In this document: piece after piece, positions 1 through 10,202 of the stretch | Layout of the letters: the number at the start of each line of letters is the position of its first letter | Position numbering within the stretch: position 1 is the stretch's first letter | Source of the DNA: Alentia gelatinosa | Lineage: Eukaryota > Annelida > Polychaeta > Phyllodocida > Polynoidae | Direction of reading: 5' to 3' | NCBI GenBank assembly: GCA_950022655.1 | Contig: OX465583.1 | Coordinates: 68,955,152-69,019,151 of the forward strand | Length of the DNA stretch: 64,000 nucleotides | Notes under the pieces: model-generated | Database searches by the model: none | Told to the model about the DNA's origin: nothing | Seen by the model: the letters and a program-made list of their open reading frames with translations, nothing else | Made by a program: the position numbers and the translations under genes

Positions 1-396
1 AATATAGACTGACAACTTATTGGTGACAAAAGGACAATTCGGTAAGGCTTGGAAAAATTACTGCACGCGGCCAAGGCATTGGGCAGTAATTTTTCCGGGC
101 CTCGCCTCGTAACTTTGACTTTCTCTCACCGGAACATAGTTTCCCTCTATTCCCAATCCATTGATCGAGCAATTCAATTTTCCTGTCAATTCATTTAAAG
201 TTACCTGCACTTAGTGAGAGCACATCATGGAATATATGAATAATGGATGTCAGAAGAATCAGCAATTCTTCAAATCATAGCGATCAAGGAACACAGAAGG
301 CGTTAGTTATACATGTATCCATTTATTTTGAAGGGCAGGCCACAAGGCAGTGGCAAATTGCATCAATATGCTTTGAGCACTGCGATTTAGATGAAT
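1..396. other. Unassigned flank with short hairpin
   Basis: No gene is visible. Bases 10-40 resemble an internal piece of the AAGCCCAAT MITE family (the GACAACTTRTYGGYGACAAA stretch). A perfect 14-bp inverted repeat, GGAAAAATTACTGC and its complement, frames a short loop at about 51-98. The rest matches nothing else I recognise in the window. Confidence 0.4.
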
Positions 397-610
397 ACTG
401 GAGAACTTGACCCGCAACGAACTCGACCAGTGAAAGACTCGACCCGTAACGAACTCGACCCGTTTTAAGAACTTGACCTGTAAAGGAATCGACCAGTTTC
501 AAATCTTCCCAACTCAAGTGGCTCAACTGCGAATAAATACTATACTGAGAAGTAAGTAATTTATATTGGCTTCAAATTTGGTCTTCCTTGGACAAACAGG
601 AAACCCTTCT

Positions 611-722
611 CCTAAGCCTAACGCTACCCCTAACCCTTTCCCGAACCCTAACCCTATCCCTATCCCTACCTCTAACCTTAACCCTAACCCTATCCCTAAC
701 CCTAACCTTAACCCTACACCTA
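611..722 (-). repeat. Interstitial telomere-like repeat (CCCTAA)n, degenerate
   Basis: About 110 bp are built from CCCTAA and variants (CCCTAT, CCTTAA, CCCTAC), the complement of TTAGGG. It is degenerate and internal to a fold-back element, so it is not a chromosome end. It indicates an organism using TTAGGG telomeres. A glycine/leucine-rich or proline-rich open frame over it is an artefact of the repeat. Confidence 0.85.
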
Positions 723-806
723 CATATATAACAGTATTTTCTATATCCACTGGTTTATGTGTCTGGATTCTAACTACTCTGACCTTTCCTTCTATATGAA
801 AATATC

Positions 807-1165
807 TTAACCCTTTCAAGGCGGGTAATGCCTTGAGGCATTCCCCAGCATAGACCGGATAATGCCTTGAGGCATTCCCCCGCGGAGACCGGATAATGCC
901 TTGAGGCATTATTTATGAAATTAAGTAATATTTACCATTTCATTGTTTTATGAAGAAATAATTGATCAATACATCTGAAACTTTCAGAGAATATACTTAT
1001 GATATAGTATTTGATATAAATAAGAATGATGTGTTATATCACATGATCAAATAATGGAATATGGGTTTAGATAAAAACCGGCCTGTCCCCTAGGGTTATA
1101 CCAGTCCAAAGTACCCGCCCCAACCAATAGGGCTCTGCCACAGACCCCCGCCTTTAAAGGGTTAA
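807..1165. mobile_element. piggyBac-like MITE (TTAACCCTTT..AAAGGGTTAA), copy 1
   Basis: Bounded by TTAA on both sides with CCCTTTCAAGGCGGG / CCCGCCTTTAAAGGG inverted ends. TTAA target duplication with CCC..GGG termini is typical of the piggyBac superfamily (established knowledge); assignment of this family is inference. The left subterminal region carries three ATGCCTTGAGGCAT palindromes starting at 828, 862 and 896, exactly 34 bp apart. It is non-coding. Confidence 0.75.
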
Positions 1166-1265
1166 GTATCTGAAACGGGTCGAGTTCTCTAGTCAATTGC
1201 GCCAAAACGGGTCGAGTTCTCCTGACAACTACGGGTCGAGTTCGTTTCGGGTCGAGTTCTCCAGT

Positions 1266-2149
1266 AACTATTTAAATACCGGTTGGTGATTTAATTTGGA
1301 TTCTGCTCGGAAGGTACGGGCAGGTCACTGAGTCATTCGTGCAATCATCGACCAGAATATGCGTTGTTGGGTGCAGGGCCTAAATGTCGTAGACAGATCG
1401 GGAGCATCGTAAAGTATTCTGCCGGAAAAATCACTCTCACGTTTACGATACTCGATGGAAAATTATCAAATTTTGTAATGACAAACGACCAATAATTGAA
1501 TTTGTGGTTTATCTAAATCGCAAAGTGAAATTGTAAAACATTTCTAATCATCTCATTACTTCATTAATTACCTCATTTTCGTATTCTGTACATATCTCAT
1601 GCAAGACGACAAGTTGTTTTCTGGTTAGACAACTAATGTTGATAGCAAGAGCTTGGCCAGAATAACTGCTACGCAGAGGCCGGCTAATGAACCTCTCTAC
1701 AGTACCTAATAAAAAAAAATTAATAAAAAGGAATATAGGCATACTAGCAGGGCAAATGCTATGATTTTCAGTTAAGTCAAAGTGTCTCAAATTCCTTTCT
1801 ATAGTTTAACTTGAAACGGAACATTTAGTTTCTGAAAAAAAGATACAATATTCTAGATATGCTGGTAAGACAATCTGTTCAAAACTATCCGATATTTCCT
1901 GAATCATAGTGCACTATGTTTTGAAAAATAAAAATGCTGCCATAAGATCTACATTGGTGCATCGTGAGGCGCATCGAAACCGAGATCATCTCTTTCGCAT
2001 CTAAAAATCGATTATGATGCTCGCCGATTTACATAATCTAGACGTTTGTCTATAAAACAGATCTGTCTACGAGTTTGTAATTTCTGCATTGGAAGGTCAA
2101 CATTTGCATGGTAGCAGCCTCACACCAGGCCTAACAATGTATATACACA
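1266..2149. mobile_element. Decayed relative of the GGCCCGGCGTCCAC MITE
   Basis: Bases 1400-1480 (around CATCGTAAAGTATTCTGCCG) and 1955-2104 match the element at 38295-39153 in the same order, for example GAGCATCGTARAGTATTCT and the run near CTAGACGTTTGTCTA. Ends are degraded (GCAGGGCCTAAATGTCG on the left). Short open frames here show no domain. 1266-1375 is unassigned. Confidence 0.5.
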
Positions 2150-2288
2150 GCATGATATACTATGTAGCCTGACCATCGACAGACTGAAGATCCCGTTTAA
2201 AGGAGCACCTCGCTCAAGGGAGCACCTCGCGTAAGAGGACAATTTGCTTGAAGTGGAGGTTGTTCCCCTTAAGCGGGGTTCTACTGTA
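2150..2288. mobile_element. Remnant of CAGTAGAACCCCGC MITE
   Basis: The right end reads CCCCTTAAGCGGGGTTCTACTG and matches the termini of the complete copy at 22410-22592. Internal GGAGCACCTCGCGTAAGAGG iterations correspond to the GGACACCCCGC units of the family. The left end is degraded. Confidence 0.65.
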
Positions 2289-2521
2289 TATATATGCCAA
2301 AACACAAACTAAATCCACAAGACGTCGTCAGGATTCAGGTCAAGTAATTCCCGTTGAGAAAAAAACATTCAATTTTCCCCTTGTTTGATTAAACATTTTG
2401 ATATCTTGAAATATTTAGGACGAGAACCATGAACAAAACTTATTTCAAGCCTGCAGTTATGGAAACATAACAGAGGGTGAAATATTTGCTGTCTGTTGTT
2501 GGATTAAGTCTCTGCTGTACA
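2289..2521. other. Unassigned AT-rich spacer
   Basis: No gene, repeat or hairpin that I can support. Confidence 0.3.
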
Positions 2522-2683
2522 GGGGGCCATCCATAAAGTATGTACACAGAATTTCCAAATTTGTTTACCCCACCCCCACCTCCTCCCCATCTTGAACGCA
2601 ACAGTACAAAGAGAGAGCATACGCAAAATTTCCGAAAATTTTGACCACCCCCCCCCCCCTCTCGTACTTTATGGATGACCCCC
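2522..2683. mobile_element. Short MITE, GGGGGYCATCCATAAAGTA ends
   Basis: A 162-bp element with 19-bp terminal inverted repeats (GGGGGCCATCCATAAAGTA; complement at 2665-2683) and G/C homopolymer runs near the right end. No coding content; superfamily unknown. Confidence 0.7.
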
Positions 2684-2857
2684 GAGACATGTTTCACAGG
2701 TGTCTGTCATTGAAGATACATGATCCACAACTCAGATCTAAACCGAATAGTTGTAGCAAAACATAGTCATTCCTGGCCTCAGGTAAACGTCAACAACGGC
2801 ACGGGTACACAGAGGAGCACTGCAGAGGTTATAGGACGAGTGAGAGGAACCTTCTAG

Positions 2858-3174
2858 GTGCACCCCTCTCATGAGATCTCACACCCTCTAAGTCGTATTC
2901 CGTACAAGGTTCTCACTGCGCTCTATGGGAGAAGAATTCTTAACGAACTAGGCTTAGAGCCTAACAATCCACTGGCACACAGTATTCCCGCTACGTGGCA
3001 TCATTGAGATTATAGGAATGTTTGGGTTGCATTGATGAACATCTTTAGCAAGGGAGGCAGACCAGTGGATTCTCAAGGCTCTAAGCCTAATTCGTTAAGA
3101 ATTCTTCTCCGTAGAGTATAGTGAGAGTACAGAATACAACTTAGAGAGTGTGAAATCTTATGAGAGGGGTGCAC
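2858..3174. mobile_element. Long palindromic MITE, GTGCACCCCTCTCATGAG ends
   Basis: Two arms of roughly 115 bp are inverted copies (GTGCACCCCTCTCATRAGAT outermost; GAATTCTTAACGAA and GGCTTAGAGCC inside) around a roughly 90-bp centre. A truncated relative lies at 45355-45590. A direct repeat, GCAGAGGTTAWAGGACGAG, occurs on both sides (2822-2840 and 3181-3199). Confidence 0.75.
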
Positions 3175-3199
3175 AGCGGAGCAGAGGTTAAAGGACGAG

Positions 3200-3735
3200 C
3201 GCAAAGAAGCTTCCTGTACACCCGGGCACCGACCCCCAGACAGCTGTGAGAGGAGAGAGTTGAGGGGTAGGAAGCGAGCACTAAGCCCTGGCTTATAAAT
3301 GGGGTTGGAAATTACTCAGGGCAATTTGTCTTTCTATTTTTGTTTTATTTTTATATTCTGTATTCATGGAATGCAGTGTCGTGTTTATAAATGACAGCGG
3401 ATGAATGAGTATTGCGGGAAGGGCAACCTCAAAGAGCTCCGAACAGCGGTGACTGATATATATATATTCTTTTTAGTATAGCAGTGTTTATTACAGTAGA
3501 AGTTAACAATGTTCCCGTCCTTTGTGGTATTACACTGAAATATCATTTCATTCAGTCAGCACATTTAATCAGAACTTTAGCATGACGAACTTATTAATTA
3601 AAAATTCAGTATACCAGGGTTTTTTTCTTGTTTTTTTTTCTTGTTTGTTTGTTTTTTTTGTTGTTGTTGTTTTGTTGGGTTTTTTTTGGGGGGGAGGGGG
3701 GTGAGTAGACCATATAAAAACTAAAGACAGACCAT
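3200..3735. other. Unassigned spacer with T/G homopolymer tract
   Basis: No gene is supported. Bases 3619-3700 are a T-rich to G-rich low-complexity tract that produces spurious open frames on both strands. Confidence 0.4.
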
Positions 3736-3965
3736 GTACAGTAGAACCCCGCCTAAAGGTCACCCCGCGTAAGGGACACCCCGCGTAAGCGGTCAATTTT
3801 TATTTGTATACCGACGTCAGATCAGTGAATAGAAACAAGACATGTAGGAAAATCCTCACCGATTAATTGTGCATAGAAAATGCAATAAGGCTACACCTGA
3901 CCGACATGATAAACGACCGACAGAATCCAAAACACTTTGATTTTATGGGCGGGAATTTAGATCGG
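3736..3965. mobile_element. Two MITE fragments: CAGTAGAACCCCGC end plus AAGGCCCGTTTCC-associated module
   Basis: 3738-3798 is one end of the CAGTAGAACCCCGC family with repeated CACCCCGCGTAAG units. 3810-3965 matches internal parts of the modules at 8641-8955 and 54723-55027 (shared GAATTAATTGTGCATAGA-like and ACGACYGAYAGAATC runs). Confidence 0.6.
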
Positions 3966-4044
3966 TAGGGATATCTAAAATACTCTATGATGGAATTCTC
4001 GCTTTAGGGGGCACTTTTCTTGGGTACTAGTCAGGTGGACAACA

Positions 4045-4175
4045 ATGAAGAAGAAATAATAAAGAGTAATAGAACTAGGAGCAAATGGTATGTTCATCAT
4101 TGATGAATGAGCATGCAATTATAGATGAATAACAATTAAATGGTTTGGGTTATATTCAGTCTATGGAAAGTTTTC
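4045..4175 (+). repeat. Dispersed repeat, ATGGTATGTTCATCATTGAT family
   Basis: The block containing ATGGTATGTTCATCATTGAT and TATTCAGTCTATGRAWAGTTTTCT recurs at 28770-28912, and in reverse, more decayed, at 55690-55795. No terminal repeats could be defined. 4176-4472 is unassigned. Confidence 0.55.
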
Positions 4176-4472
4176 TGTAACACACTTGCACCCAGTCAAC
4201 TTGACATTTCTGCAAATGCCTGAGTCTAGGATCAAAACATATCAAGCACCAGTGGGTCATGAGGTTTATCGGTCTCTAGTGACTGGTCATGGTCAGCTGG
4301 GTACGCGTCTGTGACACTGGCATCCTGCATCTTTCCTAATATCACAGAGAATAGCACGCAGATAGTGAAGGGACAGTTTTCTGGAAGTACCCTGGAAGAC
4401 TACACCACTAGCCTTTACGCAACTTATATAGAACATGCAGGCACGCTCCACTAACGGACTGCTGATAACCAA

Positions 4473-4671
4473 GGGCCCATTCAATAATCTAGGATCGTAC
4501 AACTCGACCCTTTTCCGAATGCCCTAGAGACCAAGGGACAATGTGGGTCAACTTGATTCAACACTTATGGACGACTAATACGGTTATATCAAACAGACTT
4601 AACTATTTTTAAAGTATGACCATTGTATGAGATACAGTAAAAGGTCTGAATGTACGATCCTAGATTATTAA
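4473..4671. mobile_element. MITE with GGGCCCATTCAATAATCTAG ends
   Basis: Left end 4473-4502 and right end 4649-4670 are inverted (AATAATCTAGGATCGTACA). The right end is interrupted by, and shares TTAA with, the next element at 4668. The same terminal sequence is tandemly repeated at 50028-50275. Confidence 0.7.
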
Positions 4672-5157
4672 AGGCATATCCTACAGGACACCGTGGCGCC
4701 ATCTAGTGATTTTCTAAAAACTGAGAATTATCAACTAAATCGAGTACTTTTGACTTATCCTAAAACTACATGAGTGAAGTTTAGCATACCATCAAATTTG
4801 ACCTAAACCCATACGTGAATTAGGCCAATTCACATTTGCTTGTTTTACATAGAAACTGTACTGAAAAATTAGTTTTTCTTCAATTCTTTCCAAAACAAGT
4901 GACTTATGATTTTTAAAACTAAAATGTATAGTACTATACATGTACTATATTCTCTGCTAGCTATGAGAAAATTACATGGATTTTACTATGTAGAAATCAA
5001 CTTCTATATATTCCAATATGATATAATATTCATCTGTGTGACCCCCAATTTTTAAGTTAGATATGTGCTCCATAACACTTTGAGATCATCGTATTCAATG
5101 TTCAAGAAAGTAACACGAATTTTGATTTTCAAGCCAAACTGTCCAATATGCCTTTAA
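4668..5157. mobile_element. MITE, TTAA-AGGCATAT family, complete copy
   Basis: Flanked by TTAA (4668-4671 and 5154-5157) with inverted ends AGGCATATCC / GGACAGTTTGGC-side ATATGCCT. Shared interior stretches, for example TGACCCCCAATTTTTAAGTT, recur at 45600-45745 and, in reverse, at 63751-64000. Non-coding. Confidence 0.75.
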
Positions 5158-5232
5158 ACAGGCCTCCGTCCCGCGACAAACACTGCCAGGGGCGACGGCG
5201 CTCAATTGGCGCTATTTGCTGGGGAATATGCC

Positions 5233-5432
5233 AAAGGACTGTTTCCATTGGCCAACAAAAAACGTGTAGATTTTTTTAGTTCTTCTAAAAGCCTATTTAC
5301 ATTTTGTGTCAGCAGTGCTAAAGGTCCGTCGGTGGTTCCTGACTGCATATCGGTGATGGCCAGTAGAAATTGGCAATTGGGAGAATACAAAAAATCTACA
5401 CCATTTCTGTTAGCCAATGGAAACAGACCTTA
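5233..5432. mobile_element. MITE, AAGGCCCGTTTCC family, 200-bp copy
   Basis: Roughly 54-bp terminal inverted repeats (GGMCTGTTTCCATTGGCC then GTGTAGATTTTTTTAG). The centre includes GTCAGCAGTGCTAAAGGTCC. Near-identical architecture occurs at 29641-29848 and 48793-48986. The 54-bp end is the unit amplified at 57423-58904. Confidence 0.8.
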
Positions 5433-5674
5433 ACCTTGGCCGGCAGAGACTGTGGGCCGGTGAGAGTTGTATGTGTGCTCTCTGTGAGGCCTCACTATGC
5501 GGCCCTCCAGTCTCTTGTGTAGACACTCCTGCATATCTCCACACCCACCATCGCTCACTGCAGTCACTTCGGTATGACTCTTTTCTCAGGAGCAGCTGGG
5601 TTGCCATGCGCTGCTCCAGGCCTGAGTAACTCTTCATCATGAGTTCAGGCAGCAGTCTGTAGACCTTCGGGGGC

Positions 5675-6255
5675 CCAGCCTAGCCCTGCCAGCTCATCCC
5701 TACCTAGCCTGGCCCATTGCAGCCTATCCCTGCCTAGCCTGGCCTAGTCCAGCTCCACCCTGCCTAGCCTGGCCCATTCCAGCCTAGCCGGGCACAGTCC
5801 AGCCCAACCCTGCCTAGCCTGGCCTAATCCAGCCCATCCTTGCCTAGCATGGACCAGTCCTGCTCCACCCTGCCTAACCTGGCCCCTTCCAGCCTAACCT
5901 TGCCTAGCCTGGCCTGGTCCAGCCTAACCCTGCCTAGCCTGGGCTGGTCCGGGGATCCCTGCCTAGCCTGGCCCAATCAACTTAGCCCTGCCTTGCCTAG
6001 CCCAGTTCACCCTATCCTTGCCTAGCTCGGCCCAGTCCAGCCCCACTCTGCCTAACCTGGCCCATTCCAGCCTAACCCTGCCTAGCCTGACCCAGTACAG
6101 CCGAGCCCTGCCTAGTCTGGCCCAGTCCACCATATCCTTGCCTTGCCTGGCCCAATCAAGCCTAGCCCTGCCTTGCCTACCCCAGTCCAGCCTAACCCTG
6201 CCTAGCCTGGCCCAGTCCAGCCTAGCCCTGCCTAGCCTTCCCAGCCTAGCCAGTT
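5675..6255 (+). repeat. 30-bp minisatellite, CCTGCCTAGCCTGGCCCAGT unit
   Basis: About 19 diverged copies of a C-rich unit of about 30 bp (CCTGCCTAGCCTGGCCCAG plus TCCAGCCTAAC). Several reading frames stay open because the period is a multiple of three, giving spurious Ser/Pro/Leu-rich proteins. 5433-5674 is unassigned. Confidence 0.9.
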
Positions 6256-8078
6256 CTAGATCCTAACCTATGGAATATCATCTTTCCCAAATCTTTCCAA
6301 TCCCATTCTATCTAATCCTATCCGAGCATATTCCATCATATTCCAGACGTGGCCAGCCTAGTTCATCTTATCCCGGTCTATGCCAGCCGACCCCGCCTTT
6401 TGGCCTCCACTACCGCCCACCTTTTATTGTAGTTGTATAACGCGTCTGTGGGGCTCAATGATTACCCTTCTTCTGCCTGTAGCCCGTGCATGGCCATAGT
6501 GCGCTGCCCCCACGACCCTCCCATTACAGCTACTCCCCCGTGCTCTTTGTAGCTGCGCACACAGCAGCCACCCAAATGGGTAATCCACGCAAAGGGGTGG
6601 ACTCTCACGAGAAAGATCACGTGGCATCTCACTCTCCCAGCAGAGATCCTGCGCTTTACTTCCTGACCCTGCTTGCATCTCTGCACCGACTACACTGGCA
6701 TCCAGATCTACACAAAACTAGCTCTGGTCAGATTAGATAAGTGGCCATCTTGACCCAGTAGCGGGACCAGTTTGTTACTCTCCAACCAGATATTTCGTAC
6801 TCCTTGGAGAGTGTGCTTTGTCTTAACCTCAATGCCAATTTTCCATTTTTCTTATTTCTTTCCTGTGTATTATTTCAAGATATAATGAACACAAATCTTG
6901 GTGCCTTTATCAATTTGTTAGTTATGAATGTTTCATATTAAGTATGTCTGCTGTTAGAGTATACATAGAAAAAAAGTATTTGGTTTGAGGCGAACACAGA
7001 GGGGTACCGTATGTGATTTAACCTTACTAACCCCTATATATACGCCAGTTTTACATAAATCCTGAATTCTGAAGGCATTCAGGAGTATTTTGTGTTTTAT
7101 TTGTAAAAAAAGATACACATATTTACACTGTTATTTGTTATGTCAAACCAGACATCTAGACCTAAGGATTACTTTCGTCAGTGGTTTTGTTTGTCAACAT
7201 AACACATGTGCTCACTTCAAGGGGGCAGTCTAATTAACTGTGGATTCGCATTATAACGTGTTTTAGAATTGTAATAGCTGAAACTCATTGAACAATTGTA
7301 GTATTTCCCAACTCATGATATATAAGTTGCTTGAGTTTTATGACTTTTGACAGTTTCCCTATAACTTTTAATCTGAAATGTTGACTGGTTGCCCTTGGTT
7401 TTAGTGGATACCTGGGAAACCAGCATAGACCCTGCAGACGTTACTAAACTCCCTAATATTGCCACAGGTACTTAAAGGTTCCGCTCCTCGCTGCCTGGCC
7501 TCATCACTGTCACCTCTCTCCGATAAACAACCATTTTCTTATTTCTAACTGGAGAAACTGAATATAATTTGAGATGTATACATAGAAATGACTAGAAATT
7601 TCATTTCTGCCATCGGATTTCCAATTTAAAGGATCCTGTAAAAAGACTGAATTATGGGATACCCAAATAAGGTTGGGGTGGAGGCAGAGATTAGTAAGCG
7701 CCAGAGCTGCGACATATCTGCTGGGAGAGTGGTGGCATCTCGTGTGCCGGTATCAGTCCGTACTGGTGAAAGGCACAAAGGCGGTATTCCCCGTCTGTCA
7801 GTTTTTGACGCACACCCGAGGCAGGCACTGTCGTCCTCCTCAATCTACAAATCCTAATCAAACAGGAATAGAAGCCTTTGGAGTCGATAGCGTGCTCTGT
7901 ATATCCTGATTGGGGTTTATTACTGTTGGTTTCACTAGCAATTTGGGGCAGGTCCTCAAAACCCAGGGAACAACTGTGGTGAACCCTGTCACTAGTAGTC
8001 CGGGTATTATTGATCAGACGTCAAGGTTGCTATAAAAGCATTTGAAATGGTCGTGCATCCCCTCTGAGGATCACGCAT
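6256..8078. other. Mostly unassigned, AT-rich
   Basis: No gene is supported. A short motif block around TCTCCCAGCAGAKATC recurs at 6620-6650, in inverted form at 7700-7740 and 19255-19290, and at 23640-23656, suggesting an unclassified dispersed repeat. Small open frames at 6486-6740 and 7654-7909 show no recognisable domain or signal. Confidence 0.35.
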
Positions 8079-8640
8079 AAGGCCCGTTTCCATTGGACGA
8101 TTTCCCGTCACCAATCTGCAGTCAGGAACCCCTGACAGACTTCTGGCACTGCTGACCTAAAATCGGTCAATGGAAACGACCAAGTATGTGAAATGACCCA
8201 CGACTTTTTCTGCTTAGATTATACAATGTGGCACCACCCACCACTGAGTCAAAGCTTGGTCACTGAGTAAAATTTGCTACCCTCACCGATTTCTCCTGAT
8301 ACATACGCACAGTCGGTAGCACCACCAAAGGACTTTATGGGTAACTAAAAAAATCCACAACCTTTTAGGCAAATGGAAACAGGCCCGTTTTCATTGGCCA
8401 ACAAAAACGGCGGAGATACTTTGAGTTACCCAGAAAGTCTGTCTGTGATGCCACTGACTCTGTATCGGTATCGGAAAATCGGTGATGGTAGTAGCTTTCA
8501 CTCAGTGACAAAGCTTTTACTCAGTGGTGGGTGGTGCCACATTGCATAATCTAATAGTCATGGGTCATTTCACGAGCTGGGTCGTTTCCATTGACCGATT
8601 TTTGGTCAGCAGTACCAAAAGCCCTGTAGATCGGTGACAG
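8079..8640. mobile_element. Back-to-back dimer of AAGGCCCGTTTCC MITEs
   Basis: One element runs 8079-8385 with ends AAGGCCCGTTTCCATTGG / CAAATGGAAACAGGCC. A second starts at 8382 with GGCCCGTTTTCATTGGCC. The two share AGGCCC with no spacer. The interiors (TCACTCAGTG, GGTGGTGCCACATTGCATAA) are inverted relative to each other, and the second corresponds to 54408-54722. Confidence 0.65.
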
Positions 8641-8955
8641 GAAATTTTTCACTGGCTGACTCTTTGCCACCAATCTGAAGTCAGGAACCACCGATCGATT
8701 GTTTTGATAAACCGACGCTAGATCGATGAATTGAAACAGACATAAAAGGAAGTGTTTACCGATGAATTATGCACAGATTATGCAATGGGGCCAACACCAA
8801 AGGACTTCTTATCCTTCCGACAGAATCAAAGGGGATTGAAATCATCTGTAATGGTCGTTGGTTTCTGTTGTTATGGACCTGTCAAATGCGACAGAAACAA
8901 GGAATACAAGGCACCCTCACTGCGTTTTATACATCGGGGTGCAGTCGTTGGCCAC
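8641..8955 (+). repeat. MITE-associated module, cut at 8955 by an LTR
   Basis: Matches 54723-55027 along its length (CACTGGCTGAYT..., GAATCAAAGGGGWTTGAAAT, GCARTCGTTGGCCAC). At 8955 the match stops exactly where a TG-initiated LTR begins, while the copy near 55 kb continues. This dates the retroelement insertion after the module. Confidence 0.65.
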
Positions 8956-9171
8956 TGTAATAATAACACAAACATACATTGTTATTATCTATTAGTTTTT
9001 TAAAGCAATGGCTTGCCATAGCTTCCCACCCTGTAGTTTCACATCCCTACTTTTTTATGTTTTAGTTTTGCTTCTGCCTCGCACCACCATCTTGTAAGAC
9101 GACACTACTCTGCATAACTGTGAGTATTAAACTCTAAGTACTCAATCAAACTGACTCCCATGTTCACTTCA
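8956..9171 (+). mobile_element. 5' LTR of a Ty3/gypsy-like retroelement
   Basis: The 216-bp segment starts TGTAATAATAAC and ends TTCA immediately before a primer-binding-site-like sequence. The left boundary is supported independently by the break in the paralogous module at 8955. No matching 3' LTR was found in the window, so the element is truncated. The LTR boundary is inferred from TG..CA, the PBS and the break. Confidence 0.7.
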
Positions 9172-9189
9172 TGGTGTCAGAAGTGGGAT
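9172..9189 (+). promoter_or_regulatory. Retroelement primer-binding site
   Basis: TGGTGTCAGAAGTGGGAT directly follows the LTR. The first five bases are complementary to ACCA plus the last residue of a tRNA; the sequence resembles a tRNA-Leu-type primer site seen in many gypsy elements (family knowledge, not verified here). Confidence 0.7.
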
Positions 9190-9245
9190 GAACATCTAGT
9201 GACGAATCTACTGTGTTTAAAAGCCACAACAATCTAAGTTTCACT

Positions 9246-9593
9246 ATGGAATCTTTTGGCCTGCCCCAACCCACTATGAACTGGGAATCTCCAGCCTTAA
9301 AGGAGACTTGGGCTAAGTTTGAGCAACATGCTAGGCTAATGTTTGATGGCCCCCTCAGTGACAAAACACATCCTCAGCGAGTCAGCTACCTACTCCTGTG
9401 GGTTGGTGAGAAGGGCCGTGATATTTTCTCTACATTCAATTTTGCCCATGCTGTACCTGCTGCACAGGGAGTCCTTGCTGTACCTGCTGTAGCAGCAGAG
9501 GACCGATGTGATCTCAACACAGTGTGCAGAAAATTCACAGAATATGTAACACCGACCGGTTTCGTCGGCCAGTCGAACAAGGCTGATACATGA
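9246..9593 (+). pseudogene. Truncated gag-like fragment, Ty3/gypsy retroelement
   Basis: This would encode the N-terminal part of a retrotransposon Gag polyprotein, which forms the cytoplasmic particle around the RNA. The start at 9246 gives a protein beginning MESFGLPQP. The stretch QRVSYLLLWVGEKGRDIFST is characteristic of gypsy gags in invertebrate genomes, followed by a KFTEYVTP segment. The frame lies 57 bp after the primer-binding site, as expected. Homology appears to end near residue 105 and a stop follows at 9591-9593; no zinc knuckle, protease or reverse transcriptase follows. An upstream in-frame start at 9213 is less likely because the family normally starts at MESF-like sequence. 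It is a dead fragment. Confidence 0.75.
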
Positions 9594-10104
9594 TGTGGAA
9601 GGCAGTGGCCCACATCAATATCCATTTCCACATTTACGTCAACTTAAAAGATAAACTAGAACTGAAGGCGAGAACGAAAGAAAGGGTATCTACACACATT
9701 AGGGCTGGAATTGAGGCTGAATCAAGAAGGATGGTGATTTATGATGAGACTTTGATGTGAATGATTGCTCCCTTTGATGGATCAGTGGTATTTTGTACTG
9801 GGATGTGTCCCTTGGGATATGCTGATTGCCAGACAGGGTTGACAGGGAAGTTTCAACTCAAATGTAGATCTATGGCATTTTCCTGAGGCACTGCCTCCTA
9901 ATTTTATCAAAATCTTTACCGTACTAACTACCGTTCACAGTGGCGTATTCTATTATCAAATTCAGAAGGAGTTCCTTGTTGGATATACAGAAATATAACA
10001 TTTATTTATACCGTATAAATTACATTTATATCTATACCGTGTCAGTCTTTGTTTATCAGTGAATGCATCAAATCTGATCGAATATACTATAGAGGAAACC
10101 TATA
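9594..10104. other. Possible retroelement-derived remnant, otherwise unassigned
   Basis: Just after the gag fragment the sequence is unlike any other part of the window. Short runs may be decayed internal retroelement sequence, but I cannot align a pol domain. No open frame of note. Confidence 0.3.
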
Positions 10105-10190
10105 AAAGTTTAAGGTCAGAGATCGTATCCCATCGAGTTTGAATCTCGCAGTAATTCACAAGGCAAAGCTGCATGAATTACATAGTGATA
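10105..10190. repeat. Hairpin fragment with AGGCAAAGCT tip
   Basis: GGTCAGAGATCG and ATCCCATCGAGTTTGAAT followed by the tip CACAAGGCAAAGCTG match the hairpin attached to TTTATCYYACCCC elements (compare 34050-34165). Confidence 0.5.
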
Positions 10191-10202
10191 CAAACGAGAA
10201 CA

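Larger units (their letters stand above)
397..1265. mobile_element. Fold-back element with internally repeated arms
   Basis: The left end (397-500) and right end (1175-1265) are inverted copies that start ACTGGAGAACTYGACCCG. Both arms contain several iterations of GAACTCGACCCGT. The interior holds a telomere-like tract and a nested TTAA-flanked MITE (807-1165); without the latter the element would be about 510 bp. No transposase is present. The class is inferred from fold-back structure only. Confidence 0.65.

Noticed and set aside
611..722. Chromosome end
   Set aside because: The tract is short, degenerate, and inside a transposable element.
1548..1790. 80-codon minus-strand frame
   Set aside because: It lies in a decayed MITE and has no counterpart in the related copy at 38295-39153.
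5840..6266. Ser/Leu/Pro repeat frames
   Set aside because: Translation of the 30-bp CCTGCCTAGCCTGG minisatellite.
10130..10160. tRNA B-box-like GAGTTTGAATCTCGC
   Set aside because: There is no A box or cloverleaf; it is part of a MITE-associated hairpin also present at 34050-34165.
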